A program made the position numbers and the translations under genes. The notes under the pieces were generated by a model that was not told where the DNA came from, did not search any database, and was given only the letters and a program-made list of their open reading frames with translations. A stretch of 35,971 nucleotides of DNA from positions 1,223,960-1,259,930 of the forward strand of contig DS021199.1 in assembly GCA_001735895.1 (NCBI GenBank), in the 5' to 3' direction. Shown here piece after piece: positions 7,529 through 16,347 of this stretch (position 1 is its first letter; every line of letters begins with the position of its first letter). The stretch comes from Olavius algarvensis Gamma 3 endosymbiont. GTDB lineage: Bacteria; Pseudomonadota; Gammaproteobacteria; GCA-001735895.

Positions 7529-8292
7529 ACAACGAAAAGTATATTGCAGCCTTAAAGCAAGCGCTGGCGGGCATGGATCGAGCGTCGCGCGAGGAAATCC
7601 TGCGCGAGATAAGAAGCCATCTCGAAGATGCGCGGGATACGGAATCGCTGGAAGCTCGATTCGGTCCGGTAGCAGAGCTGGCCAAGCAGTATCTTGACGG
7701 AGAACCATTGTCGCAGGGTTTGTCCGCCAGACTCCTGAACCTCGGCAAAGCCGCATTGCTTGGCCTCGGTGGCGTGGCGCTTGCGCTCGTGCTGCTCGTG
7801 ACCGGACTGATCTTGTTTTTTTCCGGTGACCGATTCGATTACGCCGATGAAACGGCGTTGGCCGCAGAGATCGACGCGGTTGAATGGATGTCGCGCGAAT
7901 GGCAGGGCTCGATAGCTTTGGAAATCGAGCAAGCCCACACTGTGTTGTACTGGCACGACGTTCCGGAGCTGCACTGGCGTTGCAAGGGGCGCGATATACT
8001 GGATCCGATACCTGGCAGCCTGCTCAAGATTCGCCACGGTTATTGCCTGCTCTTGCTACCGCGGCATAGCGCAACTATGAAGGTATCGCAAAGCGACGTA
8101 GTGCTGATCCGCCCGCGCGCCTCGGTGGAAGCGAGCCTCGACCAGGCAAGCCTACGAATTGCTCCGGATGGCGACCGCAATCGTTATGATTTCAAATCGA
8201 TTAACAGCGAGTCCGACCATTTCCCGTCGAATCCCGACGCCATGACGGTAGTTAGCGTCGAAGCCCGCGAATCGACAATCCAGGTTTATTGA
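7525..8292 (+). CDS. HAAS-domain (DUF1700-like) single-pass membrane protein
   Basis: The 255-residue protein overlaps padR by four bases. Residues 1-60 form the HAAS-type helical domain (MNNEKYIAALKQALAGMD, then REEILREIRSHLEDARD and ARFGPVAELAKQYLDGE). A strongly hydrophobic segment at about residues 75-98 (ALLGLGGVALALVLLVTGLI) is the only membrane span. The remaining ~155 residues would be extracytoplasmic. They are rich in beta-type repeats ending in the SVEARESTIQVY tail and resemble, loosely, the beta-helical adhesin-like domains (DUF4097) that often accompany HAAS. The pair is probably an envelope-stress or membrane-sensing unit: PadR controls expression and the HAAS protein acts at the membrane. 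Molecular function is not established. Confidence 0.72.
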   Translation: MNNEKYIAALKQALAGMDRASREEILREIRSHLEDARDTESLEARFGPVAELAKQYLDGEPLSQGLSARLLNLGKAALLGLGGVALALVLLVTGLILFFSGDRFDYADETALAAEIDAVEWMSREWQGSIALEIEQAHTVLYWHDVPELHWRCKGRDILDPIPGSLLKIRHGYCLLLLPRHSATMKVSQSDVVLIRPRASVEASLDQASLRIAPDGDRNRYDFKSINSESDHFPSNPDAMTVVSVEARESTIQVY

Positions 8293-8309
8293 AACCGCTC
8301 GGATTTAGC

Positions 8310-8334
8310 GAACCCGATTTCTAGGATCGGGTTC
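8310..8334. terminator. Hairpin between the convergent HAAS and OmpA genes
   Basis: A perfect 9-bp stem GAACCCGAT (8310-8318) with ATCGGGTTC (8326-8334) closes a 7-base loop, 18 bases after the HAAS stop. There is no T-run on either side, so termination strength is uncertain. Confidence 0.45.
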
Positions 8335-8458
8335 ATCGGCGATCAAGCTGACGGATTGTTTTGACCTCCCCGATATTTATCCTGTCGACCGGGCTGCGGC
8401 GTGGCGGCGAAGGGGAAGATTCGTCTACCCGAGTTTGCGGGTCGTCGACTTCTGCAGC

Positions 8459-8575
8459 CGGCAGACCGGCTACCTTGCGATCGGCTCGAGATATAATTCA
8501 ATGCGGCGATTTCGGGCGCGGCCGTCAGCTGTCGTGTTCGGGACCAAAGGCGAGTTTTCGCCAAAGCCGACGACG
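8459..8575 (+). repeat. Direct repeat, right copy (tail of the intact OmpA gene)
   Basis: This is the partner of 6937-7053. It covers the last ~35 codons of the intact OmpA gene and 11 bases beyond its stop. The two copies are 1522 bases apart start to start and enclose the whole padR-HAAS cassette. Confidence 0.8.
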
Positions 8576-9219
8576 GCGATACGCCTGGTTGCAACCCCTG
8601 CTTTTAGGAGTTGGTCGGTGACGGACAGGGCGCGTCGCACCGAAAGCCATTGATTGTACTTCGCTTCGCCGGTGTCATCGGTGTGACCGTGAATCGTTAT
8701 CTGGGTTTGCGCATATTCGGTCAGAACCTGTGCGGTCAATGCCAGATTCCGAATTGCTCCGGGTTTGAGCCGGGTGCTGTTTGGGTCGAAGCTGTCTCCA
8801 CCCGGCAGCGTCAGGACAATGAGATCGCCCTCGTGCCTGATATCGATGTCCGTCGCCCGCAGCTGTTGGATGAATTGTGCATTTTGAACATCCATGTAAT
8901 AGCCGACTTCGGTCAGCGCGAGCGGCTTGGCGCCGCTTCGTATCAAGGCTTGCATATGTAGGTTTTTGGCCTGGGCAAAATCGACGGCTTCGAGTACTGC
9001 GACCTGCGGTTTTTTCGGTATCGAGGGTTTTGCCGATTTCGGCGTCTCCGCTGTCTGCGCAGGTGCAGCAGGAATGGTAGCGGCGGTATCGGGCGCTTGC
9101 GATGTTGTCGCGGGTTCGGTCGCCCGCGTTGTCGATGTATCTAATTCGAGGGTTTCGCAACCGCCTAGAGAAATCAGGCTCGCCGCCAGAATAAGAAATC
9201 GTGCGATCGGGCTCAGCAT
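8470..9219 (-). CDS. OmpA-family outer-membrane lipoprotein
   Basis: From the ATG at 9219 the protein has 249 residues. It has a lipoprotein signal peptide, MLSPIARFLILAASLISLGG followed by Cys21, the lipidated residue; residue 22 is Glu, so no inner-membrane retention signal. A Pro/Ala/Thr-rich linker (about 28-75) leads to a helical region. The OmpA peptidoglycan-binding domain (about 135-249) contains GHTDDTG (178-184), LSVRRALSV and RARNRRIE. The Asp and Arg expected to bind diaminopimelate appear to be D181 and R196. A longer frame from 9285 would bury the signal peptide and is rejected. It lies 49 bases downstream of the EAL gene and is probably co-transcribed. A paralogous tail fragment lies at 6948-7053. 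Confidence 0.88.
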   Translation of the reverse strand: MLSPIARFLILAASLISLGGCETLELDTSTTRATEPATTSQAPDTAATIPAAPAQTAETPKSAKPSIPKKPQVAVLEAVDFAQAKNLHMQALIRSGAKPLALTEVGYYMDVQNAQFIQQLRATDIDIRHEGDLIVLTLPGGDSFDPNSTRLKPGAIRNLALTAQVLTEYAQTQITIHGHTDDTGEAKYNQWLSVRRALSVTDQLLKAGVATRRIAVVGFGENSPLVPNTTADGRARNRRIELYLEPIAR

Positions 9220-9268
9220 GCATACCGCCACAGGGTCATCGGTGTCATTGACGATTCTAGCGCGGAAA

Positions 9269-10879
9269 TTAATATCGGGAAGCAACTTTTTTTGCTGGCC
9301 GTTGCCGGATTGCTTGCACCTTCGAATCGATTTGCGCTTCGAAGTAATGGCGGAATTCGCTGGCCGGCAAAGGTTGACTGAACAGAAACCCCTGGCCCAG
9401 TTCCACGCCCTGTTCGCGCAGCCAGCGCATCTGTGGGACGGTTCTTATACCCTCCGCCACGGTTTCCAGTCTGAGCGATTTCGAGAGGTCGATGACATGG
9501 CCGATGACATGGCTGGTGACTGCATCCCTGCCTATCGCATCGACGAAGGATTTGTCGATTTTGAGGGTGTCGATTTCGAAAGATTCGAGGTACGACAGGC
9601 TGGAATAACCGGTGCCGAAGTCGTCGATCGCGACTTGATGGCCCCGCTTGCGGAAATCGCTGATGATATTTCGCGAGCTGTCGCTGTCGACGATGGCGCG
9701 TTCGGTGATTTCCAGCTTGATTTTTTCCGGGCCGACACCTGCCGCCTCGCAAGATTCGGCGAGTTCGGGGCCGAAGGTTTCGCTGGTCAGGTCTTCCGGC
9801 GCGAGGTTTATATTGATGGCGATATTCGACTTTCTTAGTAATTGGCCTAGATCGCGCAGCGTCGCCTTCAGCACCACCTGCGTAATCTGCGGCACCAGGC
9901 CCGCCTCTTCGGCGATCGGAAGAAATACGTCGGGATTGACGATTTCGCCGTCTTCGCGGGTCCATCTTGCGAGAGCCTCGGCACCGACGCAGCGCCCGGA
10001 TGACAGCTTCACGATCGGTTGATAATGAACCTGTACCTGGCCTGTTTCCAGGGCTTCCTTGAGCTCGGTAGACAGGCTCAAGCGGTGGCGCGAGTAACGC
10101 AACACGAAATATACCCAGACGATGAGAATCGTCAGTCCGACACCGGTCGCGATTCCCAGCATCGGTGCGTAGCGGTCCCAAAACAAGCCGATCGGTTCGA
10201 TCGCGACCACGTCGATGGGAAATATGGTGCCGAGTGAAAACCGGGATACGACCCGATCGTTTTGATGATCGACCGTCAAGCCGATGGGGAGGGTGTCCGG
10301 AGCGGGCAATTCCGTGTTCCAGGGGGTGGATGCCAGTGGCAAATTTTCCACCCAGAGCCCGGCTTGCCATTCCTGTACCGTGCTGGTTTCGAGCAGCATG
10401 CGCGGGTCGACGGCGATATCGTGTTTGCCGTAGCGCATCAAGAACAACCGGACACCGCCGACTTCGGTTTGTGGGCTCGGCCACCAGGCGATAACGCCGG
10501 AATCGTAGACTCGGTCGGCCTGCGACGGCTTGAGTTCGATCGCCTGGATAAAACCCACGCCGCAGATTCGTTTGGCGGCCCGCCAGTAGCCGATGGCCCG
10601 GATATAGGGTCTGGCGATGGCCGCCTCCTGCATCGCCTTTACGTGGTCCGGCGAGCACGCGGGTTTCGGGTACCGGTTGAACTGATCGAGCATATCGCGG
10701 GCGTCGACGATGACTTGTTCGGTTCGTTGTCCCAGCGTCTCCGCCAGGTCGGCGACCCGGGCTTCCTCGATGCGGACCGATTCCACCCACAGGAACCAGG
10801 TCACCAGGGCAAACAGCAGCGCGGCAGCGATAAATGCCGCTAGCGAGAACCCGACTAAATATTTTTGTCGCCAAAACAT
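9269..10879 (-). CDS. CSS-motif EAL-domain c-di-GMP phosphodiesterase, PdeC-like
   Basis: The 536-residue protein has the layout of the E. coli CSS-EAL phosphodiesterases: membrane spans at about 8-31 and 240-261 bracket a ~210-residue periplasmic sensor, and an EAL domain (about 270-515) follows in the cytoplasm. The sensor has two cysteines, C75 (in PACSPDH, where CSP replaces the usual CSS) and C106 (RICGVG). In PdeC the equivalent pair forms a DsbA/DsbB-controlled disulfide that holds the enzyme inactive. Catalytic EAL features are intact: E301-A-L, NINLAP, LEITER (E390), DDFGTGYSS (419-427), K440, VAEG (E476) and QGFLFSQPL. It should hydrolyse c-di-GMP to pGpG. The OmpA lipoprotein gene follows after 49 bases. 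Confidence 0.92.
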   Translation of the reverse strand: MFWRQKYLVGFSLAAFIAAALLFALVTWFLWVESVRIEEARVADLAETLGQRTEQVIVDARDMLDQFNRYPKPACSPDHVKAMQEAAIARPYIRAIGYWRAAKRICGVGFIQAIELKPSQADRVYDSGVIAWWPSPQTEVGGVRLFLMRYGKHDIAVDPRMLLETSTVQEWQAGLWVENLPLASTPWNTELPAPDTLPIGLTVDHQNDRVVSRFSLGTIFPIDVVAIEPIGLFWDRYAPMLGIATGVGLTILIVWVYFVLRYSRHRLSLSTELKEALETGQVQVHYQPIVKLSSGRCVGAEALARWTREDGEIVNPDVFLPIAEEAGLVPQITQVVLKATLRDLGQLLRKSNIAININLAPEDLTSETFGPELAESCEAAGVGPEKIKLEITERAIVDSDSSRNIISDFRKRGHQVAIDDFGTGYSSLSYLESFEIDTLKIDKSFVDAIGRDAVTSHVIGHVIDLSKSLRLETVAEGIRTVPQMRWLREQGVELGQGFLFSQPLPASEFRHYFEAQIDSKVQAIRQRPAKKVASRY

Positions 10880-11287
10880 GATTAGAGATCAGTTAACTCA
10901 GCTGTATGGGCAGAATAGAGTTGCACGAAATAATAGCAAAGGCGCAACGGCGGAGATGTGATGCACTGCGTGTTTTCCTCCGATGGTTTTGGTAAGAAAC
11001 GGTTGCTAAAAGAAACTTTTAATATCGCGAAAATTTCAATTCGCCTGTGCCCACGTATTAGTCGAATTCGAAAAATTTTCCTCGGTATCTAAGCTGTCGC
11101 CGCTTATTAGTATAGCCAATCAAATCGGTTCGTGGAGATGGGCGTTCCAGAGTATCGTCGTTGCGTTTCGCCTAAAGGAAAAGCGCCGCATTCGCGGCGA
11201 AACGAATCCCGGGATCGCCGGGTTAATAAATAAGGGTTGGCGCGATCAGGCAATAATCCTCCCGTCACTATTCCCTAGATCGAAGGT
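10880..11287. other. Gap between the EAL and DMGDH-type genes
   Basis: This 408-base gap has no convincing open frame. It should carry the EAL gene promoter at its left side and the 3' end of the DMGDH-type transcript at its right side. The 11164-11204 part is rich in inverted repeats, including a terminator-like hairpin annotated separately. Nothing else was identified. Confidence 0.5.
11174..11199 (-). terminator. Probable intrinsic terminator of the DMGDH-type gene
   Basis: On the minus strand a 6-bp GC stem CGCCGC-GAAT-GCGGCG (11199-11184) is followed by CTTTTCCTTT. It lies about 90 bases past the stop. An alternative, mutually exclusive 9-bp repeat pairs 11164-11172 with 11196-11204. 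Confidence 0.45.
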
Positions 11288-13852
11288 TCAGGATCGCGGC
11301 AGTTTGTTTTCCGGATCGTAGAGCGGCTTGTACCCGACCGCCGCTACCGTCATCGAAAACCGTTCGCCGAGGTATTCCGTGATCAGCTCACGGCCTTCCT
11401 GGCAGTATTCGGGCGGCAGGTAGGCGAGCCCGATGTTCTTGCCGATGCTCGGGCCGAAGGCGATGCTGCTCAGATACGAACGGCGGCCCTTGGAGTCGAC
11501 CGGTACCTCGCCTGTCCCCGGATCCATCAGCGGGCACTGGCCGACCGGGTAACGCGCAATGCTGTTGGAATCCACATTGTCGGCCATGACCAGGGTACAA
11601 AGGTAGGCGGCCTGCTGTTCGAGTTCGCGCTGTTCGAGATAGGCCGCCTTGCCGTGGAAGTCCGCTTGCTTGACGACCGGGCGCGCCAGCCCGGCCTCGT
11701 ACAGGTTGTATTCCGTTAGCAGGTCGGCGTTTTGCAAGCGCAGGCTCTTTTCCATGCGGCGGCTGTTGGCGTAGGTTTCGATCCCGACCGGCGTTGCGCC
11801 CTGGGAGTAGACCAGGTCCCACAGCGACATGCCGTAGCTGAAATCCACGTGCAGCTCCCAGCCTTGTTCGCCGACATAGGAGATGCGGAATGCTTCGACC
11901 GGAATGCCTTGCAGCGTGAGTCGCCGGGTGGCGGCAAACGGGAAGTTTTCGTCTTCCCAGGCTTGCGGGTCGTCGGCGATTGCCTGAATGGCCTGGCGTG
12001 CGTTCGGTCCCCAGACGCCGAGGCAGGCCACTTGATCCGAGCGATCGTCGATGTAAACCCGCCAGCCGTTATCTTCGGCCAGACGCTTGAGCCATATATA
12101 GTCGCGGTGGCCGGCGTCGGCGCCGTCGATCATGCGGAAGCGGTTCTCGGCATGGCGAATCACCGTGAGATCGGCGCGTACGCCGCCGCGCCGGTCGAGG
12201 AAATGCGTATAAACACCCTTACCGATGGGAGTGTCGCCGCCGACCTTGGCAACACAGGCGTATTCCATCAGGGTTTCCGCGTCTGGGCCCAAGACATCGT
12301 AGACGGCGAAGTGCGACAGGTTGATCATGCCGACGTTGTCCGACATCGCCAGCTGCTCGGCGTTGGAGACGCGCCAGAAATGGCGCTTGTCCCATTCATG
12401 TTCGCGTTGCGGCACGCGCTCGCCGTATTTTTCCAACAAGTGTTCGTTGGAGGCGTAACCATGTGCGCGCTCCCAGCCTGCCAATTCCATGAAGTAACCG
12501 CCCAGTTCCTGCTCGCGCGCCCAGAAGGGGCTACGGCGCAGGTTGCGGCCCTTGGAGTAGGGTTCGCGGTTGTGCACCGCCGGATTGTAAATCTTGAACG
12601 CGGATTCGTAACAGCGATCGTAAATATAGGACGGGGTTTTCTGAATCGGGTAGTGACGCGCCGTGTCGATGCCGAAGAAATCCATGTCGGCGACGCCGTC
12701 GGTCATCCAGTCGACGAGCACCTTGGCGATGCCGGGTGCGTCCTTGACCCAGACCGCGACCGCGTACCAGAGTCCGCGGGTATTGGAGGATTCGCCGATC
12801 GACGGTCCGCCGTCGGAAGTCACCTGCAGCAGCCCGTTGAAAGAGTGTTTTTCGTTGTAGCCGACTTCGCCGAGAATCGGAGTCAATTCCATGGCGCGCT
12901 CCAGCGGCTCCATGATCTGTTCGAGTTCGAGATCGCGCTGCGACGGCGACCAGTGGGTCTCGCCTTTTTCGGGCAGGTCGCGCGGGTGCAGTAAGCGGGG
13001 TTCCTTTTCCTCGTAGTAACCCCACTCGATCTGGCCGCCTTCCGGCGTCTTCGGATCGCCGGTGTCGCGCATATAAGCCGAGTTGCCCTGGTCGCGCAAC
13101 AGCGGGTAGCCGATGTCCTTGCCGGTGCCTTCAAATTCGTTGTAGGGAGCGAAGAAGGAAAGCGGGTGATCGACCGGCATCACCGGCAGATCTTCGCCGG
13201 CCATTGCGGCGATGCTGCGACCCCAGAGTCCGGCGCAGACGATGACATGCTCGGCGGCAATGTAACCGCGACTGGTTTCGACGCCGACGATGCGGCCTTC
13301 CCGAATATCGAGGCCGGTTGCAGTGGTGTTGGCGAAAGATAAAGCCTTGCCGGTTTTGACCGCGTTATCGACCAGAATTCCGGCCACGGTTTGCGAGCGG
13401 GGTTTCACCAGACCGGCGTCGGGGTCCCACATCGCACCCTGGATCATGTCCTCTTCGAGCAGCGGGAAAAGTTGCTTGGCTTCGGCCGCGCTGATCATCT
13501 TGACCCGGGTGCCGAAAGCTTTGCCGGAGGCGACCTTGCGCTTGAGTTCCAGCATGCGATCGTCATCGCCTACGCGCGCCACCTCGAGTCCGCCGACGCG
13601 GTCGTAGTGCCCCATCTTGTCATAGAATTCGATACTGTAATGCGTGGTATAGCAGGTGAATTTACTGTGATCGGTGGCGTAGCAGAAATCGGAGGCGTGC
13701 GAGGTCGAGCCGATGTCGGTCGGAACCGAGGTCTTGTCGATGCCGACGATGTCTTCCCAGCCGCGTTCGATTAGGTGATGCATCACCGAGGCGCCGACAA
13801 TACCGCCGAGACCGATGATGACGACATTGGATTTATCCGGAAATTGGCCCAT
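11288..13852 (-). CDS. Dimethylglycine-dehydrogenase-type flavoprotein (DAO plus GcvT domains)
   Basis: The protein is 854 residues, the length of dimethylglycine/sarcosine dehydrogenases fused to a T-protein-like module. Residues ~9-385 are the FAD-binding DAO domain, starting VVIIGLGGIVGASVMHHL (a GxGGxxG variant of the dinucleotide motif); STSHAS (50-55, H52) is where some relatives carry covalent FAD. A linker follows, then a GcvT tetrahydrofolate-binding domain (about 440-740, with SYVGEQGWELHVD) and a GcvT C-terminal barrel (about 750-840). Such enzymes demethylate dimethylglycine or sarcosine, pass the one-carbon unit to THF and the electrons to ETF. The ATG at 13852 has a GGGAG ribosome site. 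The exact substrate is inferred from the carnitine, ETF and sarcosine oxidase neighbours. Confidence 0.85.
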   Translation of the reverse strand: MGQFPDKSNVVIIGLGGIVGASVMHHLIERGWEDIVGIDKTSVPTDIGSTSHASDFCYATDHSKFTCYTTHYSIEFYDKMGHYDRVGGLEVARVGDDDRMLELKRKVASGKAFGTRVKMISAAEAKQLFPLLEEDMIQGAMWDPDAGLVKPRSQTVAGILVDNAVKTGKALSFANTTATGLDIREGRIVGVETSRGYIAAEHVIVCAGLWGRSIAAMAGEDLPVMPVDHPLSFFAPYNEFEGTGKDIGYPLLRDQGNSAYMRDTGDPKTPEGGQIEWGYYEEKEPRLLHPRDLPEKGETHWSPSQRDLELEQIMEPLERAMELTPILGEVGYNEKHSFNGLLQVTSDGGPSIGESSNTRGLWYAVAVWVKDAPGIAKVLVDWMTDGVADMDFFGIDTARHYPIQKTPSYIYDRCYESAFKIYNPAVHNREPYSKGRNLRRSPFWAREQELGGYFMELAGWERAHGYASNEHLLEKYGERVPQREHEWDKRHFWRVSNAEQLAMSDNVGMINLSHFAVYDVLGPDAETLMEYACVAKVGGDTPIGKGVYTHFLDRRGGVRADLTVIRHAENRFRMIDGADAGHRDYIWLKRLAEDNGWRVYIDDRSDQVACLGVWGPNARQAIQAIADDPQAWEDENFPFAATRRLTLQGIPVEAFRISYVGEQGWELHVDFSYGMSLWDLVYSQGATPVGIETYANSRRMEKSLRLQNADLLTEYNLYEAGLARPVVKQADFHGKAAYLEQRELEQQAAYLCTLVMADNVDSNSIARYPVGQCPLMDPGTGEVPVDSKGRRSYLSSIAFGPSIGKNIGLAYLPPEYCQEGRELITEYLGERFSMTVAAVGYKPLYDPENKLPRS

Positions 13853-14308
13853 GATTATTCTCCCGCAAGCGGCCGACCGGCGCCGTTGCCGCTAAAAAAG
13901 TACTCATATCCGAGTTTCATGTTTCACGCTTAAACCGGGCGCTAGGGCTGACCCGTCTGCAAACATCGATAACTTCCCGTTTACGCGATGCGGCGCGGCG
14001 GCGGGACGACAAGCCGTCCCAGTTTGCATAAAACCGAACCCGTGTGGAACGATCCTGCTTAATCAAGTCGCAGGATTTTGGCAGTATAAACATCCGGTTT
14101 TGACTTCTTCAACAACTTTGAGATCAGGACGTCGCGGCCCTGTCCAACCATGTCGCATCTGAAATCCGATCGCATCTCGTCGACCAGACAGGACAGTCCC
14201 TGTTGCCGGCTACCTACGGTATGGGCTATCCGGGAGGACGCGACGAATCCTCTCGACGGCCGGGGCGAGATCGCTTTTGGGGTCCGCGTCGGGGCGACAC
14301 TAGAACAC
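13853..14308. other. Gap upstream of the DMGDH-type gene
   Basis: This 456-base gap has only short open frames that are shadows. It must contain the minus-strand DMGDH promoter at its left and the end of the ankyrin gene transcript at its right. A 6-bp hairpin at 14003-14020 and a 7-bp one at 14052-14076 are present, but neither fits a terminator for a neighbouring gene in the right orientation. Confidence 0.4.
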
Positions 14309-16045
14309 TCAGCCTTCAGTATTTATACCGAACTCGAGCAACGCCAGAATGTCGGAGTTTCCTTGCTCGCGCGCCAGACTCGAGGCCGACAGGCCTTTGC
14401 CGTCACTAATCTGTCTATTCGCGCCCCGGTCGAGCAAGAATTTCACCGTTGCGGCTTTCTGGTTGGCAATCGCAAACGCGAGTGGCGTCATCCAATCCGT
14501 ATCGCAGGGCTTGGATTTATTGGGTCTGATATCCCCAAATGGAATTTCCAGCAGTTGCGGATCTTCGGCTAACAGCTGTTCCAGTTGCGGCAGGTTTTCG
14601 CGCGCGGCGGCGGTAAAGATATCCATGGCGCAATTATCGAGAAATTCAGCGGCGGCGGTTTGATTGTTTTGCAAGGCCCAGGCCAGCGGCGCGCCGAAAA
14701 AGAAATGATCCCGCTGGGTCGTATCCGCGCCGGCATCGATTAGCAGCTGCATCATATCGATGCGTCCCATCCAGGCGGCCTGATGCAAGGCGCTGCGGTA
14801 AGTAACATGGTTGATGTCGAAGCCGAGGTCAAGCATCAACCGCAGCGCATCGGGTTGCGCCGCCGCCACGGCGTGCTCGAGGATATCCGGCGAGGCTTGC
14901 AGCACGGCTTCGATCAAGCCCGGGTTTTCAGCCAGCAGTTCAACTGCCAGCGCGCGATCCGGTTTGAGGCAGGCGATGCGGAATCTGTCGGCTACCGCCA
15001 GCTCGATTTCCTTGGCGCCGTGGGCCAGCAGGAAATCGGCAAATTTTTCGTTGCCGGCCAGCAAGGCCAGTTGATATGGGCTACGGTCGTCCTGGGTTTG
15101 GTTGACATCGACCCCGTGCGCAACCAGCAGCTCGAGCTTTTCGAAGTTATCGGTTTGAACGGCGTGGCATAACTGGTAGTGCAAGGTTTCCTGGGGATGC
15201 GGGACCAGCTTGTCGTTTTCCCTGAGCAACCAATTGTTTTTATCGCTGGCGGTGAGGCCGTACTCCAGTAGCATTTTAAGACAACTATTGTCCCCGCTTA
15301 ACATGCGGTTGTAGGCGGCCTGGCTGTCGTTCGGGTCCGCGCCGGCGCCAAGCAACAGCCGGGCGAAGCGGTCGCAGTCGGGGTGTTCGGGCAGTTTGTC
15401 CGCCCCCCCTTCGCCGTGCCCGAAAACGCCGGTAAGCGCGGTAAACCGGTATTGCCCATCCCATAGATAAAAAGGGTTGGGGTCGGCGCCCTGCTCCAGT
15501 AACAGGCGGCCGACGTCTAGTGTCGAAACGCCGGGCAGCCTGGAATAGGCGGCATACATCAACGGTTCCCATTGAAAAAAACCGCCTTTTCGATTGATCA
15601 GGTCAGGGTTGACTTCAAGCCATTGTTCGACCAGTTCGACCTCTCCGCTGGCGACCGCGGTATAGATATTTTCATTTCTGATTTGAGGGTGATCCTGCAA
15701 CAGCTTAGCAGCCTCCAGAAATCGCTCGGGATCCGCACCCTCGGTCTCGCTATAGACCAGCATCGCCAATCTGAGAAATTCGTTTGCCAATTGATCGTTC
15801 GAAGGTTGATCGAGCGCTGCCCCAGTATCGAGATGCTGGCGCATTTTGCGCCAGCTTGAATAACCGTAATCCCTGGCGATGACGAGCTGCGCATCCTGAA
15901 GTCCAATCGACGATGGCTCGTCGAAGTAAAACCGGACCCGGGATAGCGTAGCCGCATCGTTTTCTTTGGCGGCTTTTAGTAATGATTTGGCCTGCTTCTT
16001 GAGATTCTCGAGACTGGCCTTGGGTGGGAGTTTTCGAATAGACAC
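14309..16045 (-). CDS. Ankyrin-repeat protein
   Basis: The 578-residue protein begins with a conserved module of bacterial ankyrin proteins: ASLENLKKQAKSLLKAAKEN then LQDAQLVIARDYGYSSWRKM (about residues 10-70). The rest consists of ankyrin repeats, seen as GADPNPF, GVDVNQTQDDRSPYQLALLA, HQAAWMGRIDMMQLLIDAGA and TPLAFAIANQKAATVKFLLD. There is no signal peptide or membrane span, so it should be a cytoplasmic protein-binding scaffold. The start is GTG at 16045, with a very strong AAAGGAGG site five bases upstream; no ATG competes nearby. Its partners are unknown, and the ~170-base spacing to any neighbour suggests a separate transcript. Confidence 0.88.
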   Translation of the reverse strand: MSIRKLPPKASLENLKKQAKSLLKAAKENDAATLSRVRFYFDEPSSIGLQDAQLVIARDYGYSSWRKMRQHLDTGAALDQPSNDQLANEFLRLAMLVYSETEGADPERFLEAAKLLQDHPQIRNENIYTAVASGEVELVEQWLEVNPDLINRKGGFFQWEPLMYAAYSRLPGVSTLDVGRLLLEQGADPNPFYLWDGQYRFTALTGVFGHGEGGADKLPEHPDCDRFARLLLGAGADPNDSQAAYNRMLSGDNSCLKMLLEYGLTASDKNNWLLRENDKLVPHPQETLHYQLCHAVQTDNFEKLELLVAHGVDVNQTQDDRSPYQLALLAGNEKFADFLLAHGAKEIELAVADRFRIACLKPDRALAVELLAENPGLIEAVLQASPDILEHAVAAAQPDALRLMLDLGFDINHVTYRSALHQAAWMGRIDMMQLLIDAGADTTQRDHFFFGAPLAWALQNNQTAAAEFLDNCAMDIFTAAARENLPQLEQLLAEDPQLLEIPFGDIRPNKSKPCDTDWMTPLAFAIANQKAATVKFLLDRGANRQISDGKGLSASSLAREQGNSDILALLEFGINTEG

Positions 16046-16347
16046 GATGGCCTCCTTTCATACAGGTCCGGTATCCGCGCCCTCAGACAGAAAAGAGGTG
16101 GTCAATAATAGTATGCTACATGGTTCAGGTGGGCTTTGCCCTTCCCGCAGATCGGGTGCTTCCTGCAAGCCCCCGCAGGTTAGCATAGCCGTACCCGGTT
16201 CTCCAGCTCGCCGCGGCTGCCTCAAACCAGGGCCGGACATACCCGGGGAAACGGTTCCCTATCGGCGGGCGCAGATTGTAAAGGAAACTCCGATTTAATC
16301 AGAGTTTCCGTGGCACGGTGATGTGCCACCATTTTTCCCGATCCGGC
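16046..16347. other. Gap between the ankyrin gene and the unrecognised 390-aa gene
   Basis: This 302-base gap has no plausible gene. Its right end holds two hairpins (annotated as terminator). Its left part should carry the ankyrin promoter; no clear -35/-10 pair was identified. Confidence 0.45.
16283..16329 (-). terminator. Tandem hairpins downstream of the 390-aa gene
   Basis: Two stems lie side by side: GTGGCAC/GTGCCAC (16310-16316 with 16323-16329, perfect 7 bp) and GGAAACTC/GAGTTTCC (16283-16290 with 16302-16309, perfect 8 bp). On the minus strand they follow the stop at 16348. On the plus strand the first stem is followed by CATTTTT, so termination could act in either direction. Confidence 0.5.

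Noticed and set aside
8926-9838. 303-codon plus-strand frame
   Set aside because: It runs across the intergenic gap and is antisense to both the OmpA lipoprotein and the EAL gene.
11732-12994. 420-codon plus-strand frame
   Set aside because: It is fully antisense to the DMGDH-type gene and has no recognisable domain; long antisense frames are common in GC-rich coding DNA.
14052-14076. Hairpin ATCCTGC/GCAGGAT followed by TTT
   Set aside because: It would terminate plus-strand transcription, but both neighbouring genes are on the minus strand.
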